The notes: generated by a model from the letters alone, not told the origin. Shown: positions 1-9,196, counted from the stretch's first letter. The stretch is 42,428 bases of DNA from Rikenellaceae bacterium (GCA_900769145.1 CAAGFN010000104.1:1-42428); one strand, 5' to 3'. Made by a program: numbers and translations.

Positions 1-1
1 A

Positions 2-61
2 CCACATCTGACACCTGAAGCATGCAGGAATCTTCTCCCCGATAAATGGAAAAAAGAATAG
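2..61 (+). CDS. C-terminal end of an unidentified protein (partial)
   Basis: Only the last 19 codons are inside the window. Of the three forward frames this one stays open from the left edge to a TAG at 59-61; the first and third frames hit stops almost at once. The tail reads PHLTPEACRNLLPDKWKKE, a plausible polar C-terminus. A hairpin terminator overlaps the stop codon, as expected for the end of a real transcription unit. The family cannot be named from so short a piece. Confidence 0.5.
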   Translation, partial: PHLTPEACRNLLPDKWKKE

Positions 62-86
62 CAGGGCACAACACCCTGCTTTCTTT
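60..86 (+). terminator. Rho-independent terminator after the partial upstream gene
   Basis: Perfect 7-bp stem (60-66 with 74-80), a 7-nt loop, then TTCTTT at 81-86. It overlaps the TAG stop of the partial gene. An A-rich stretch on its left side means it could also work weakly on the minus strand, but no minus-strand gene ends here. Confidence 0.7.
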
Positions 87-251
87 ATGCCACGGATACG
101 TCATTGCGGAGACGCTTACTGATTTACGGACTTTTTGCCTTTTGACAGACAAAACGGCCGGAAAATGCTGGAAATCACGGCCATTTTGCAAACAAGGGAG
201 GTTCTGTACGATTTGTGGATAATCATTTTGTCTCCACGATTAGTGCTATGA

Positions 252-277
252 TTTGTAAAACCAAAATAGTATATTTG
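252..277 (+). promoter_or_regulatory. Probable promoter of the GH36 alpha-galactosidase gene
   Basis: TATATTTG at 270-277 matches the Bacteroidetes -7 box TAnnTTTG. A TTTG lies at 252-255, but the 14-nt spacing is shorter than the usual 19 or so, so the -33 assignment is doubtful. Predicted transcription start is near 284, giving a leader of about 50 nt. Otherwise 87-332 holds no gene that I can support. Confidence 0.45.
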
Positions 278-332
278 CCGGGAGAGGAAGCCGATATCAG
301 GCATAAACTTCCGAAAACTAACAGCACATAAT

Positions 333-2513
333 ATGAAACGCATACTTTTAACCATCATCTTCGCCGCCGCAGCACTGAATGCCGGCGCCAAAAACATCAT
401 TGTCAACACCCCTAATACCACTCTGCTCCTGACAGCAGAGCAGGACAAGGCCGTGTACGTCCAGTATTATGGAGACCGCCTTGAAGATGCCTCCCAGGCA
501 GTGAATGCGCAGATTCGCAAGACCCCTGCCTATCCTTGCTTCGGATACGGCAAAGAGTTTTTCAATTCCATTGCGCTGAGCGTGGTGCATTCGGACGGCG
601 ACCTGGGAACGGACCTCCGTTATGTCAGCGACAGCTACAATGAGAAAGACGGAATCCACGACTGGGTAATCACCACAAAAGACAGCAAGCACAATTTCGA
701 AGTGGACCTCTGCTACAGGACATACGACAACTGCGACGTGCTGGAAATGTGGACCGTAATCCGCAACGGGGAGAAGAAGCCGGTAACCCTGGAGAAGTTC
801 GCCAGCGCAGCCCTGCCATTCCGCCAGGGAGATGTCTGGGTGAGCCATATTCACGGTAAATGGGCATCAGAGGGATATCTGACAGAAGAACCGCTCAACA
901 AAGGCGTATTCGAAGTCAGCGATATCGCCTGCCCTAAGAATGCATTCCTGAACCGTCCGAACATAATGCTGTCTCTTGACGGCAAGCCGAAAGAGAACAG
1001 CGGCCGGACAGTGGGAGCCGTGCTTTGCTGGAGCGGCAATTTCAAGATGACGGTCAACACCAATTTCGAGTCCTACCATTACCTCGTATGCGGAATCAAC
1101 GAGACCGGAAGCCGTTACACTCTCGGGAAAGGAGAAAGTTTCACCACACCGGCCCTTGCAATGGTTTATTCCAATGAGGGCAAAGGCGGCGTCAGCAGGA
1201 ACTACCACAGATGGGCCAGGCTGGACGGCAAAATCCATAACGGACAGGCTCTGCGCAAAACCCTGCTCAACTCCTGGGAAGGCGTATACCTGAATGTAAG
1301 CCAAGACGGAATGGAGAGAATGATGGATGGAGTCCAGGCTCTCGGCGGAGAGCTCTTCGTAATGGATGACGGCTGGTTCGGCGGAAAATACAAGCGCAGC
1401 GTCGACAACTGCGCCCTGGGTGACTGGGTGACCGACAGGGAAAAACTGCCTGGCGGTGTGCCTTCCCTGCAGAAAGCCGCTGAAGAAAGAGGTCTCAAAT
1501 GGGGCATCTGGATTGAACCGGAAATGACAAATACCCTCAGTGAGCTCTATGAGAAACATCCTGACTGGGTAATCTGCAACCCGGGACGCGACGTGGTCTG
1601 CGGACGCGGGGGCACACAGCTCATACTTGACATGAGCAACCCGGCAGTCCAGGATTTCGTGTTCAAGGTGGTGGACGACATCATGACTGAAACACCTGAG
1701 ACCTATTACATCAAGTGGGACTGCAATATGGAAGTATACTCCGTCGGTTCGTCATACCTGAGCGCCGACAGGCAGAGCCATCTGTATGTGGACTATCATC
1801 TCGGACTCATCAAGACCCTTGAAAGAATCCGCGCGAAATATCCTGACCTTGTAATCCAGAACTGCGCAAGCGGCGGTGGCCGCATCAATTACGGGCTGAT
1901 GCCTTACTTCGATGAGTTCTGGACAAGCGACAATACGGATGCCGAGCAGCGTCTCTTCATCCAGTGGGGAACTTCAATGTTCTTCCCTACTTGTGCAATG
2001 GCGCAGCACGTCAGTGCCTCACCAAACCATCAGACAGGCCGGAGCCTGCCCCTCAAATTCCGTTTCGACGTGGCAATGACAGGCCGGCTCGGAATGGAGA
2101 TGAAGCCTTCAGACCTCAATGAAGAGGAATTCGAATTCGCAAGGAATGCTTTCAGCACATACAAGGAAATCCGCCCGATAGTACAGCAGGGAGACCTGTA
2201 CAGGATACTCTCCCCGTATGAGGACCACGGCTTCGCAAGCGAAATAATCGTTGCCGGGGACAAGTCAGAGGCAGTATTCTTCGCCTACAAGTTCCGCCAA
2301 TACGCAAACCAGCAGGATTGGCCGGTATTCCGTTTCGACGGACTTGACCCGGATGCAAAATACACTCTCACGGAGCTCAACAGAATCAAATCTCCTGAAG
2401 CCTGGGATGGGAAAACCTTTACCGGAAGATTCCTTATGAACACCGGCCTTGAACTCAAGCTGAAAGGAGTTTATTCAAGCTGTGTCATCAAATGTACTGA
2501 GGTCAGGAATTAG
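333..2513 (+). CDS. Secreted GH36 alpha-galactosidase
   Basis: A 726-residue retaining glycosidase of family GH36, predicted to release alpha-linked galactose from oligosaccharides or galactomannan. A signal peptide (MKRILLTIIFAAAALNAGA) indicates export to the periplasm or cell surface. The order is an N-terminal beta-sandwich, a TIM barrel and a C-terminal beta domain. Visible GH36 motifs are MDDGWFG (344-350), WIEPEM (393-398), the nucleophile motif KWDCN with Asp463, CASGGGR (511-517) and the acid/base motif WTSDNTD with Asp533. Length is normal for the family. The gene is convergent with the GH92 gene 9 nt downstream, leaving no room for a separate terminator. No SusC/SusD pair is seen, so this is not a full polysaccharide-utilisation locus within the window. 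GH36 is secure; the exact substrate is inferred. Confidence 0.93.
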   Translation: MKRILLTIIFAAAALNAGAKNIIVNTPNTTLLLTAEQDKAVYVQYYGDRLEDASQAVNAQIRKTPAYPCFGYGKEFFNSIALSVVHSDGDLGTDLRYVSDSYNEKDGIHDWVITTKDSKHNFEVDLCYRTYDNCDVLEMWTVIRNGEKKPVTLEKFASAALPFRQGDVWVSHIHGKWASEGYLTEEPLNKGVFEVSDIACPKNAFLNRPNIMLSLDGKPKENSGRTVGAVLCWSGNFKMTVNTNFESYHYLVCGINETGSRYTLGKGESFTTPALAMVYSNEGKGGVSRNYHRWARLDGKIHNGQALRKTLLNSWEGVYLNVSQDGMERMMDGVQALGGELFVMDDGWFGGKYKRSVDNCALGDWVTDREKLPGGVPSLQKAAEERGLKWGIWIEPEMTNTLSELYEKHPDWVICNPGRDVVCGRGGTQLILDMSNPAVQDFVFKVVDDIMTETPETYYIKWDCNMEVYSVGSSYLSADRQSHLYVDYHLGLIKTLERIRAKYPDLVIQNCASGGGRINYGLMPYFDEFWTSDNTDAEQRLFIQWGTSMFFPTCAMAQHVSASPNHQTGRSLPLKFRFDVAMTGRLGMEMKPSDLNEEEFEFARNAFSTYKEIRPIVQQGDLYRILSPYEDHGFASEIIVAGDKSEAVFFAYKFRQYANQQDWPVFRFDGLDPDAKYTLTELNRIKSPEAWDGKTFTGRFLMNTGLELKLKGVYSSCVIKCTEVRN

Positions 2514-2522
2514 AGGCTGCGC

Positions 2523-4700
2523 TTACCTCACATTGACCACAAGGCCTCCATCTGCAAGCTGGTCGTGCCCCACGAACCAGCCCCTAAGCTTCTTTCCGCC
2601 GCATAGAACCGACTCAATATGCCGGCCTGTGCCGTTCCTGCGGATAGTGAATGTACGTCCGTCGCCGAGCCTGAATTCCGTCTTGTCAAACAGCGGGACA
2701 GACACGAAGTACTCAGGGTCAGCAGGGGAATATGTGTAGATGCCGATGGCATTGAGGACATACCATGAAGTCATCTCGCCTGCATCATCCATTCCGGCAA
2801 GAGCCAGGCCGTCGGAGCCCATATCGTAGAAATTGTCCATAATATAGTTCAGGACAGCCTGGGTCTTGTCCTGCCTGCCTATCAGGGCATACATATATGG
2901 AATGCTGTGTCCCGGCTGGTTTCCGTGGCAATAGTTGCCCAGGAAACCGGTCAGATTCTCCACCTCGTAACCACGCCAAGGCTCGGTGAACAGCGAGTCA
3001 AGCTTGGCCTCTATTGCCTTCTTCGAAGGATACAGGCCTATCATTCCCTTAAGGTCGTGAGGCGGATAGAAAAGATTGTTCCAGGCATTGGACTCCCTGT
3101 ACATATACTGGAAATACGGATAGAACGGGTCGAAATCCTTGATCCAGGAGCCGTCAGCAATCCTGCCCCTGAAGAATCCGGTAGAACGGTCGAATACATT
3201 CTTCCAGTTCCGGGAATGCTTCATCATCAGCTTGTAGCCCTCCTTGTCACCTACTGCCTTGGCCACCTGGGCCACGGCATAGTCATCGTAAGCGTACTCC
3301 AGCGTCTTGGTCACCGCACCCTTGTACTCATCATAGTAAGGCACGTTGACCGTATCCTTCTCGGCAATCCAGCCATTCTCCAGATACTCGTCAAGATATC
3401 TCCTGCCGCCTTCACCAGGCACAGTTGCATTGCGGTACAGCAGGTTGTATGCCCTCTTGATATCGTATCCCCCGGTAATGCCGCGAGACCAGGTTCCGGC
3501 AATGAATGCGGCGGCGTGGTCCCCGTGGAAGAATGTAGGCATATAGCCTGTCCCCTTCTCGCCCATCTCAATGATGGATGCGGCAACGTCCGAAGCTACG
3601 TTCGGCCTTACCATTCCGAGGAGAATGAGCTTGTTGCGGTAATCGTCCCAGAATGACGGGAGAGTATAGTAATCATAGTCTGTATTGACAATGTTTCCCT
3701 GCACGTCGGTATGGTCGCCATTGACGTCGCTCCTCAGGCAAGGCCACATGAATGCCCTGTACAGGCAGGAATAGAAGAGGCCCCTCTGCCTTTCGGTTCC
3801 GCCGTCCACCCTGATGGCGGATAGCAGATTCTCCCAGGTATTGTCAGCATCCTTCACTACCTGTTCGAAACTCTTCACCTTCATCTCAGCCTCAAGGTTG
3901 GCCTTGGCATTCTCCACGCTGGTGAATGAGAAACCGAACCTGAGTTCCAGCGGCTTCTCTCCCCTGCTGTCACGGAATGATACCACAGCCACGGTATGAG
4001 GTCTTCTCCCGTCTCCGGTCTTCAGTTCAAGGCTTTCTACCGGATAATTCGCCAATGCGTAGAAATAGATGGTCCCGCTTCCGTCCTGATGGCCACAGAA
4101 AGCATTCTCCCCGCAGGGCCTGATATCCCAGTCAGTGACCCTGTTGTTGTTTCTCGTGATATCCACAATCACCTCCTTGTCGGCATCTTCCGGATATGTG
4201 TACCTGTGGAATGCACAACGCAAGGTAGTGGTAAGCTCGGCCTCGACTCCGTACCTGTCAAGGAAAACATTGTAATAGCCAGGTCTCGCACCTTCCCTCT
4301 CGTGACTGAAAGGCGAGGCATAATCATCCGGATCAATGTCACCCACTGCCGGAAGCACAGGAAGATGGAGGAGATTCCAATGTCCCTTGTTGGTGTGTGA
4401 AAATCCATAAATCTGGCTGTCCTCATACTGATAACCGGAACCGCTCCTGAACATTGTCACAGGACTGCATTGAATCATGGCATTAGGAAGCGCAGCACCG
4501 GGGAAGGTCTCCGCACCCCAGGTCCTGGACTGCCTTTTCCTGACATAATGAAGGTCCGACTTGTTCCACAATGTGGCCGTTCCAAGGAAAGGGTTCACAT
4601 TGTCAGTCAGTTTCCCAGGGGTGTCCGCACCCGCTTCTCCAACGGCATAAGCCGGAGACATCATCGCCAATGCGATGGTCAAAGCAATGAAAAGTTTCAT
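2523..4700 (-). CDS. Secreted GH92 alpha-mannosidase-family enzyme with Gln at the usual acid position
   Basis: A 725-residue protein with a signal peptide (MKLFIALTIALAMMSPAYA) and the GH92 opening motif VNPFLGT. GH92 enzymes are calcium-dependent inverting exo-alpha-mannosidases acting on N-glycans and yeast mannans. The expected base region, GMDDAGEMTSWYV (Asp638/Asp639), is intact. The segment that usually reads GNEP, with Glu as general acid, reads HGNQPGH here, giving Gln595 (codon 2916-2918). From memory, GH92 enzymes that uncap mannose-1-phospho-6-mannose carry this Glu-to-Gln change because a phosphate leaving group needs no acid. It may therefore be a mannosyl-phosphodiester hydrolase or a weakened mannosidase. 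It is transcribed toward the GH36 gene; a 17-nt palindrome lies just upstream. Confidence 0.9.
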   Translation of the reverse strand: MKLFIALTIALAMMSPAYAVGEAGADTPGKLTDNVNPFLGTATLWNKSDLHYVRKRQSRTWGAETFPGAALPNAMIQCSPVTMFRSGSGYQYEDSQIYGFSHTNKGHWNLLHLPVLPAVGDIDPDDYASPFSHEREGARPGYYNVFLDRYGVEAELTTTLRCAFHRYTYPEDADKEVIVDITRNNNRVTDWDIRPCGENAFCGHQDGSGTIYFYALANYPVESLELKTGDGRRPHTVAVVSFRDSRGEKPLELRFGFSFTSVENAKANLEAEMKVKSFEQVVKDADNTWENLLSAIRVDGGTERQRGLFYSCLYRAFMWPCLRSDVNGDHTDVQGNIVNTDYDYYTLPSFWDDYRNKLILLGMVRPNVASDVAASIIEMGEKGTGYMPTFFHGDHAAAFIAGTWSRGITGGYDIKRAYNLLYRNATVPGEGGRRYLDEYLENGWIAEKDTVNVPYYDEYKGAVTKTLEYAYDDYAVAQVAKAVGDKEGYKLMMKHSRNWKNVFDRSTGFFRGRIADGSWIKDFDPFYPYFQYMYRESNAWNNLFYPPHDLKGMIGLYPSKKAIEAKLDSLFTEPWRGYEVENLTGFLGNYCHGNQPGHSIPYMYALIGRQDKTQAVLNYIMDNFYDMGSDGLALAGMDDAGEMTSWYVLNAIGIYTYSPADPEYFVSVPLFDKTEFRLGDGRTFTIRRNGTGRHIESVLCGGKKLRGWFVGHDQLADGGLVVNVR

Positions 4701-4728
4701 AGTTCGAGTATGTTAACCAATAATTCAA

Positions 4729-4745
4729 GTTTCGCGATGCGAAAC
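4729..4745. promoter_or_regulatory. 17-nt palindrome upstream of the GH92 gene
   Basis: GTTTCGC-GAT-GCGAAAC is a perfect 7-bp inverted repeat with a 3-nt centre, 28 nt before the GH92 start and 21 nt after the NUDIX stop. No T-run follows on the minus strand, so it is a poor intrinsic terminator. It may be an operator or an mRNA hairpin that separates the GH92 gene from the operon upstream. Confidence 0.4.
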
Positions 4746-4766
4746 CAAAGTCAATAAAATCCTGCA

Positions 4767-5357
4767 CTAGAGCAAGGCCTCAAGCGACTTCCTTATCCGC
4801 CTGAACTCGCCCTCGAAATTGGGAGTGAACACATCTTTCCCGATATTGTCCTCTATCTCGTCCAACGGCCAATAACGTCCCTCATCCACCTCTTCCTTGT
4901 CAGGATGAAGCGTAAAATTGCCCACAGCCGCGAAAATGTTGATCATCTCCCTCTCAATGCTGCTCTGGAACACATAGCTTCCTAGATACACTGGATTGAA
5001 ATCATAGAAGCCCAGTTCCTCGGCTGCCTCGCGGTGCAGGGCCTCGGATATGTATTCCCCGTAATCCACGTGACCGCCGACCGCCGTGTCCCATCTCCCG
5101 GGAAGGAGATCCTTCTTCATCGAGCGTTTCTGGAGGTACAGTTCAGCATTGCGGTTTATGATATGCAGATGCACGACAGGATGGAGAAGGAAGGATCCGC
5201 CATGGCAATACTTCCTCGAAGCCTGGGCATATACGATACCGTTCTCCCTGATTATAGGGAGCATCTCTCCGGCCTGTACCATCATTGTGGATGGCACGTC
5301 AGCCGTCGGGGCGGGAAGTATCGGAGCAGGCTCCGGAGGATATACGAGATCTGACAC
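4767..5357 (-). CDS. NUDIX hydrolase
   Basis: The protein carries a full NUDIX box, starting GGHVDYGEYISEALHREAAE and continuing ELGF (pattern Gx5Ex7REUxEExGU), which binds divalent metal and cleaves nucleoside-diphosphate-linked substrates. Around it are LHPVVHLHI and LPGRWDTAVGGH, typical of the isopentenyl-diphosphate-isomerase-like NUDIX group, in which substrate prediction is poor. The longest frame starts at GTG 5357, 4 nt after the antiporter stop, and gives 196 aa with a Pro-rich N-terminus. An ATG at 5285 would give about 172 aa, closer to the usual length, so the start is uncertain. It is the last gene of the glyA operon. Confidence 0.85.
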   Translation of the reverse strand: MSDLVYPPEPAPILPAPTADVPSTMMVQAGEMLPIIRENGIVYAQASRKYCHGGSFLLHPVVHLHIINRNAELYLQKRSMKKDLLPGRWDTAVGGHVDYGEYISEALHREAAEELGFYDFNPVYLGSYVFQSSIEREMINIFAAVGNFTLHPDKEEVDEGRYWPLDEIEDNIGKDVFTPNFEGEFRRIRKSLEALL

Positions 5358-5361
5358 AGCT

Positions 5362-7044
5362 TTACAACGTAAATAATATCAACAATTGGGCGGCAAGCAC
5401 CCTCATAAACATTGACAATGGATATACGGTAGCATAATTGACTGATGTATAATCAGTTCCGTATGCACCCTGCGCAAATGCCAGGACCGGAGGATTGGTG
5501 GTGGAACCGGCAATGAGACCGCATATCTGGTAAAAATTCAGTTTCAATGCCAGCCTTCCGATCAGGCCTACCACCAGGATAGGGATGAGGGTAATCAGGA
5601 ATCCGTAGAGTATCCACCAGTAACCGCCTCCCGTAATGGCACTTATGAAATTGGCTCCTGCACCAAGTCCCACGGCTGCAAGGAAGAACGAAATTCCGAT
5701 TTCACGAAGCATCATATTGGCGCTCACCGTGGTGTAGGTCGTAATCTTGAGCTTCGGGCCGAAATAGCCGAGCAGGATGGATACAATGAGAGGTCCGCCT
5801 GCAAGTCCCAGTTTGACAGGCTGCGGAACTCCCGGGAAACGAATCGGAATCGAACCGAAGATAATGCCTATTACAATGCCGAAGAATATCGGGACAAGGT
5901 TAGGATGGCTCAGCCTGGAGGCCTTGTTTCCGAAGAGTTTTGCCACCTTGTCAATTCCGTCCTCGTCTCCCACGACCAGAAGGGTATCACCCATCTGCAA
6001 ATAGAGATTCGGATTAGCGACAAGCTCGACACCGGCCCTGATGACCCTGGTCACCGTAACTCCGTACAATGACCTGACATTGAGATTCCTGAGTTTCTTG
6101 CCTGTGATTGATGACCTCGTTATGGTAATCTTTCTTGCCACAGGGCTGGACTTCGTGGATGTCCAATAGCTGAACGGGATATCCTGCTCCTTGCCGAAAA
6201 GAATCTTTACAGCCTCCTCGTGAGCCTGTGAAGTGATTACCAGCACCTTGTCACCTTCGCGTAGCACGGTATCAGGACCAGGGGTTTCGACAATGTCTCC
6301 GTGAGAAATCCTGGAAATTACGAATCTGTCCCCGTCATCCTTTATCAGCGCAGCCACTGTCATTCCGAACAATGCCGGGTTGCAAACCTCGAAACTTGCC
6401 CTGACAGCATTGGAACCCTCATTACCCTCATTGTCAAGGGCGGTTTTCTCCTTGTCGAGATCCACCTTGAACACAGCTTTGAAGAAAATGAGCAGGAAAA
6501 TGACTCCGAGTACACCGAGAGGATAGGCCACGGCGTATGCCGATGCGATGGAGGAAGTGCTGTCTGCCACCAATGCCTGGGATACCCCGGAGGCGGACAT
6601 GGCATCAGACAATGTCTGCTGTGCGGCACCGAGTCCCGGAGTATTCGTGACGGCACCGGACATGACTCCTGTCATTATCCTGAGGTCCTCGCCTGTAACC
6701 AGATGAATCACAAACGTCACCCCGACAGCCAGGACCACCATCAGCAGGGCGAGAAGATTCATCTTCAGGCCCCCGGTCTTGAAGGTATGGAAGAATCCAG
6801 GTCCGACCTGGAGTCCGATGGAGAACACAAAGAGAATCAGTCCGAAATCCTTCATGAAAGATAGGATGTGCGGGTCTGCCCTGAATCCGAAATGACTGAG
6901 CAGAATACCAATGAAGAGTATCCAGGTAGAACCTATTGATACACCCTTCACCTTGAAGCGGCCGAGATAGATCCCGGTCGCAATCACCAATGCGAACAGG
7001 AGAATCGTATGTGCGATTCCTGTTCCGAAAAAAAGTTCGTTCAT
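5362..7044 (-). CDS. AspT-type (YidE/YbjL-like) antiporter with RCK_C domains
   Basis: A 560-residue membrane protein of the aspartate:alanine exchanger family. Two hydrophobic halves (about 1-195 and 380-560) flank a soluble centre (about 210-370) with two TrkA-C/RCK_C-like domains, the standard layout and length. The halves carry related signatures, TNTPGLGAAQ near 134-143 and TNPPVLAFAQ in the second half, consistent with internal duplication. Family members exchange dicarboxylates or amino acids; the substrate is not readable here. Its ATG overlaps the thioesterase stop by 4 nt (ATGA), implying translational coupling. Linkage to glyA hints at an amino-acid substrate, but this is inference. 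Confidence 0.88.
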   Translation of the reverse strand: MNELFFGTGIAHTILLFALVIATGIYLGRFKVKGVSIGSTWILFIGILLSHFGFRADPHILSFMKDFGLILFVFSIGLQVGPGFFHTFKTGGLKMNLLALLMVVLAVGVTFVIHLVTGEDLRIMTGVMSGAVTNTPGLGAAQQTLSDAMSASGVSQALVADSTSSIASAYAVAYPLGVLGVIFLLIFFKAVFKVDLDKEKTALDNEGNEGSNAVRASFEVCNPALFGMTVAALIKDDGDRFVISRISHGDIVETPGPDTVLREGDKVLVITSQAHEEAVKILFGKEQDIPFSYWTSTKSSPVARKITITRSSITGKKLRNLNVRSLYGVTVTRVIRAGVELVANPNLYLQMGDTLLVVGDEDGIDKVAKLFGNKASRLSHPNLVPIFFGIVIGIIFGSIPIRFPGVPQPVKLGLAGGPLIVSILLGYFGPKLKITTYTTVSANMMLREIGISFFLAAVGLGAGANFISAITGGGYWWILYGFLITLIPILVVGLIGRLALKLNFYQICGLIAGSTTNPPVLAFAQGAYGTDYTSVNYATVYPLSMFMRVLAAQLLILFTL

Positions 7045-7796
7045 ATATCAATTCTTATGCTGAAAGCCTGCCGGCCCCCAGTCTTACCATCAACGTAGTA
7101 AGATACCCCCTCCGGGGTTTCAACCCTGACCTTGCCGAGTTCCACCGTATCTCCGGGACGGGTCTCGTGGTTGAAGTTGATTGATACTTCCTTTACCGGA
7201 TGAGCCCTGAGTTCATCCATGTCAATACGGTCAAGGGCCCACACCAGATATCTGACATTGTTAGTATGTCCAAGAAGGTCCACGTCCGAATATCTCACCA
7301 CGTGGCTTCCCACATTCTCCGGCTCAATACCTCTCGGCATTATTACCTTGCCGGCAGGTGCCTCTATCGCATTCTCCGGACAGGAAGTGTCCATGCCCAC
7401 AAAGTCCTCAGTACGGCAGAGTCTCCTGGAATTCACATCCATCACCACCCAGGAACTGGTGGCACGGACCAGGACATCACCGTCCGCCGAGGTCAATGTG
7501 AAATCCCTCAGGAAGAACGGCCCGGAAGGACCCTTGTGCCAGGTGGCCATAGTCACCTCATCACGCCACTCCGGATACTTCAGGAATTTGATATTCATCC
7601 TTGAAAGCACCCATACAGTACCGTTCTCGATAAGAGCATCGTAACCGAAACCTTTCTCAGTGGCAGCGAGATATGCCATCTCCTGGGCCATATCCATGAA
7701 GGAGGTCGGTTTCAAGCGGAAATCCGCATCCACGAAGTAACACGGGATGACGGATTTCAGCAAATATTTATTTTCCTCAGTGTAATAACCTTTCAT
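7041..7796 (-). CDS. Acyl-ACP thioesterase (FatA/FatB-like, double hot-dog)
   Basis: About 251 residues with the two hot-dog halves of the acyl-ACP thioesterase family, which hydrolyses acyl-ACP to free fatty acid in the cytoplasm. The N-terminal half contains DFRLKPTSFMDMAQEMA and WVLSRMNIKF; the C-terminal half contains DVDLLGHTNNVRYLVWALD and FNHETRPGD, where catalytic Asn/His/Glu residues are expected. The ATG at 7796 is preferred over an in-frame TTG 3 nt upstream because it shares one base with the glyA stop (TGATG), a typical coupling arrangement. Bacterial members often act in fatty-acid homeostasis; the chain length released cannot be predicted. Confidence 0.88.
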   Translation of the reverse strand: MKGYYTEENKYLLKSVIPCYFVDADFRLKPTSFMDMAQEMAYLAATEKGFGYDALIENGTVWVLSRMNIKFLKYPEWRDEVTMATWHKGPSGPFFLRDFTLTSADGDVLVRATSSWVVMDVNSRRLCRTEDFVGMDTSCPENAIEAPAGKVIMPRGIEPENVGSHVVRYSDVDLLGHTNNVRYLVWALDRIDMDELRAHPVKEVSINFNHETRPGDTVELGKVRVETPEGVSYYVDGKTGGRQAFSIRIDI

Positions 7797-9142
7797 CAAT
7801 ATCTGTTCAATGGCCTTCCGCCAGTCATCATGTGTACCTTTCTCCTGACCTCTTCAAGCAGGGCATTGTGTTCCCCGAGTGAAGCCTTGCCGGCAGCATC
7901 AAGCTCTCCCTTGGCAGTCAGCACATTGATATGGCTGGAAGCGGATGCAAGAACAGTGTCGATAAGTTCCACGATGTCCTCCATGTCCTTCTCAAGGAAG
8001 CCACGCGAAGTCACGGCCGGAGTTCCTACACGGATTCCGGATGTCTGGAATGCTGTACGGGAATCGAAAGGAACCATATTCTTGTTGACAGTAATGTCAG
8101 CCTTCACAAGTTCTGACTCGGCAATACGGCCGGTAACCTCCGGGAATCTTGCACGCAAGTCAATGAGCATGAGATGATTGTCAGTACCGCCGGAAACTAC
8201 CTTGTAGCCCTTTGCCATGAACCTTGCGCACATGGCTTTGGCATTGGCGGCAACCTGCTTCTGATATTCCACGTACTCAGGCTGCATCGCCTCATAGAAC
8301 GCCACGGCCTTGGCGGCGATGACATGCTCGAGAGGTCCGCCCTGAACGCCCGGGAACACGCTTGAATTGAGAATCTGGGACATCTTCTTCACCTCGCCCT
8401 TAGGGGTCAAGCGGCCCTGAGGGTCATCGAAGTCCTTGCCCATCAGGATGATGCCGCCACGTGGACCACGGAGGGTCTTATGTGTCGTAGATGTCACGAT
8501 GTGGGCATATTTCACAGGATTGTCGAGAAGGCCCGCCGCAATGAGACCGGCAGTATGAGCCATGTCAATCCAGAGAATCGCACCGACCTCGTCAGCTATT
8601 TTCCTCATCCTGGCATAGTCCCACTCCCTTGAATAGGCGGATGCACCACCGATGATGAGCTTCGGACGGCACTCCCTGGCCAACCTCTCCATCTTGTCAT
8701 AGTCTATCCTTCCTGTCTCCGGGTCGAGGCCATAGGCCACAGCCTTGTAAAGAATACCGGACGCATTGACAGGAGAACCGTGGGTAAGATGTCCGCCCTG
8801 GGAAAGGTCCAGGCCCATGAACACATCGCCCGGCTTCAGTACAGCCATTTCTACAGCAAGATTGGCCTGAGCACCTGAATGAGGCTGGACATTGGCATAC
8901 TCAGCGCCATAGAGTTTGCAGAGTCTGTCAATAGCAAGCTGCTCTATCTGGTCAACCACCTCACAGCCACCATAATAGCGCTTTCCCGGATATCCCTCCG
9001 CATATTTGTTCGTGCAGATTGAGCCCATCGCCTCAAGCACCTGGTCTGTCACATAGTTTTCAGACGCAATAAGTTCCAGTCCCTGAGACTGTCTCTCCTT
9101 TTCCTTTCTGATCAGATCAAAAAGCTGTACATCCTGTTTCAT
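7796..9142 (-). CDS. glyA: Serine hydroxymethyltransferase
   Basis: A PLP enzyme that interconverts serine and glycine while loading tetrahydrofolate with a one-carbon unit. Visible are the N-terminal substrate region LIASENYV, the cofactor region QPHSGAQANLAV, WIDMAHTAGL, and the PLP lysine motif TTHKTLRGPRGG with Lys222. At 448 aa it is slightly longer than many bacterial GlyA proteins. It is the first gene of a four-gene operon (glyA, thioesterase, antiporter, NUDIX), with a -7 box about 55 nt upstream. Divergent from the RNA methyltransferase gene. Identification is secure. Confidence 0.97.
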   Translation of the reverse strand: MKQDVQLFDLIRKEKERQSQGLELIASENYVTDQVLEAMGSICTNKYAEGYPGKRYYGGCEVVDQIEQLAIDRLCKLYGAEYANVQPHSGAQANLAVEMAVLKPGDVFMGLDLSQGGHLTHGSPVNASGILYKAVAYGLDPETGRIDYDKMERLARECRPKLIIGGASAYSREWDYARMRKIADEVGAILWIDMAHTAGLIAAGLLDNPVKYAHIVTSTTHKTLRGPRGGIILMGKDFDDPQGRLTPKGEVKKMSQILNSSVFPGVQGGPLEHVIAAKAVAFYEAMQPEYVEYQKQVAANAKAMCARFMAKGYKVVSGGTDNHLMLIDLRARFPEVTGRIAESELVKADITVNKNMVPFDSRTAFQTSGIRVGTPAVTSRGFLEKDMEDIVELIDTVLASASSHINVLTAKGELDAAGKASLGEHNALLEEVRRKVHMMTGGRPLNRY

Positions 9143-9196
9143 AAGTATATTTGATAATGTCTTTCAATCTATCTCCGACTCTGCGGTTAATGATTA

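Noticed and set aside
333..4700. Polysaccharide-utilisation locus
   Set aside because: Two glycosidases face each other, but no SusC/SusD pair or sensor gene is visible in the window.
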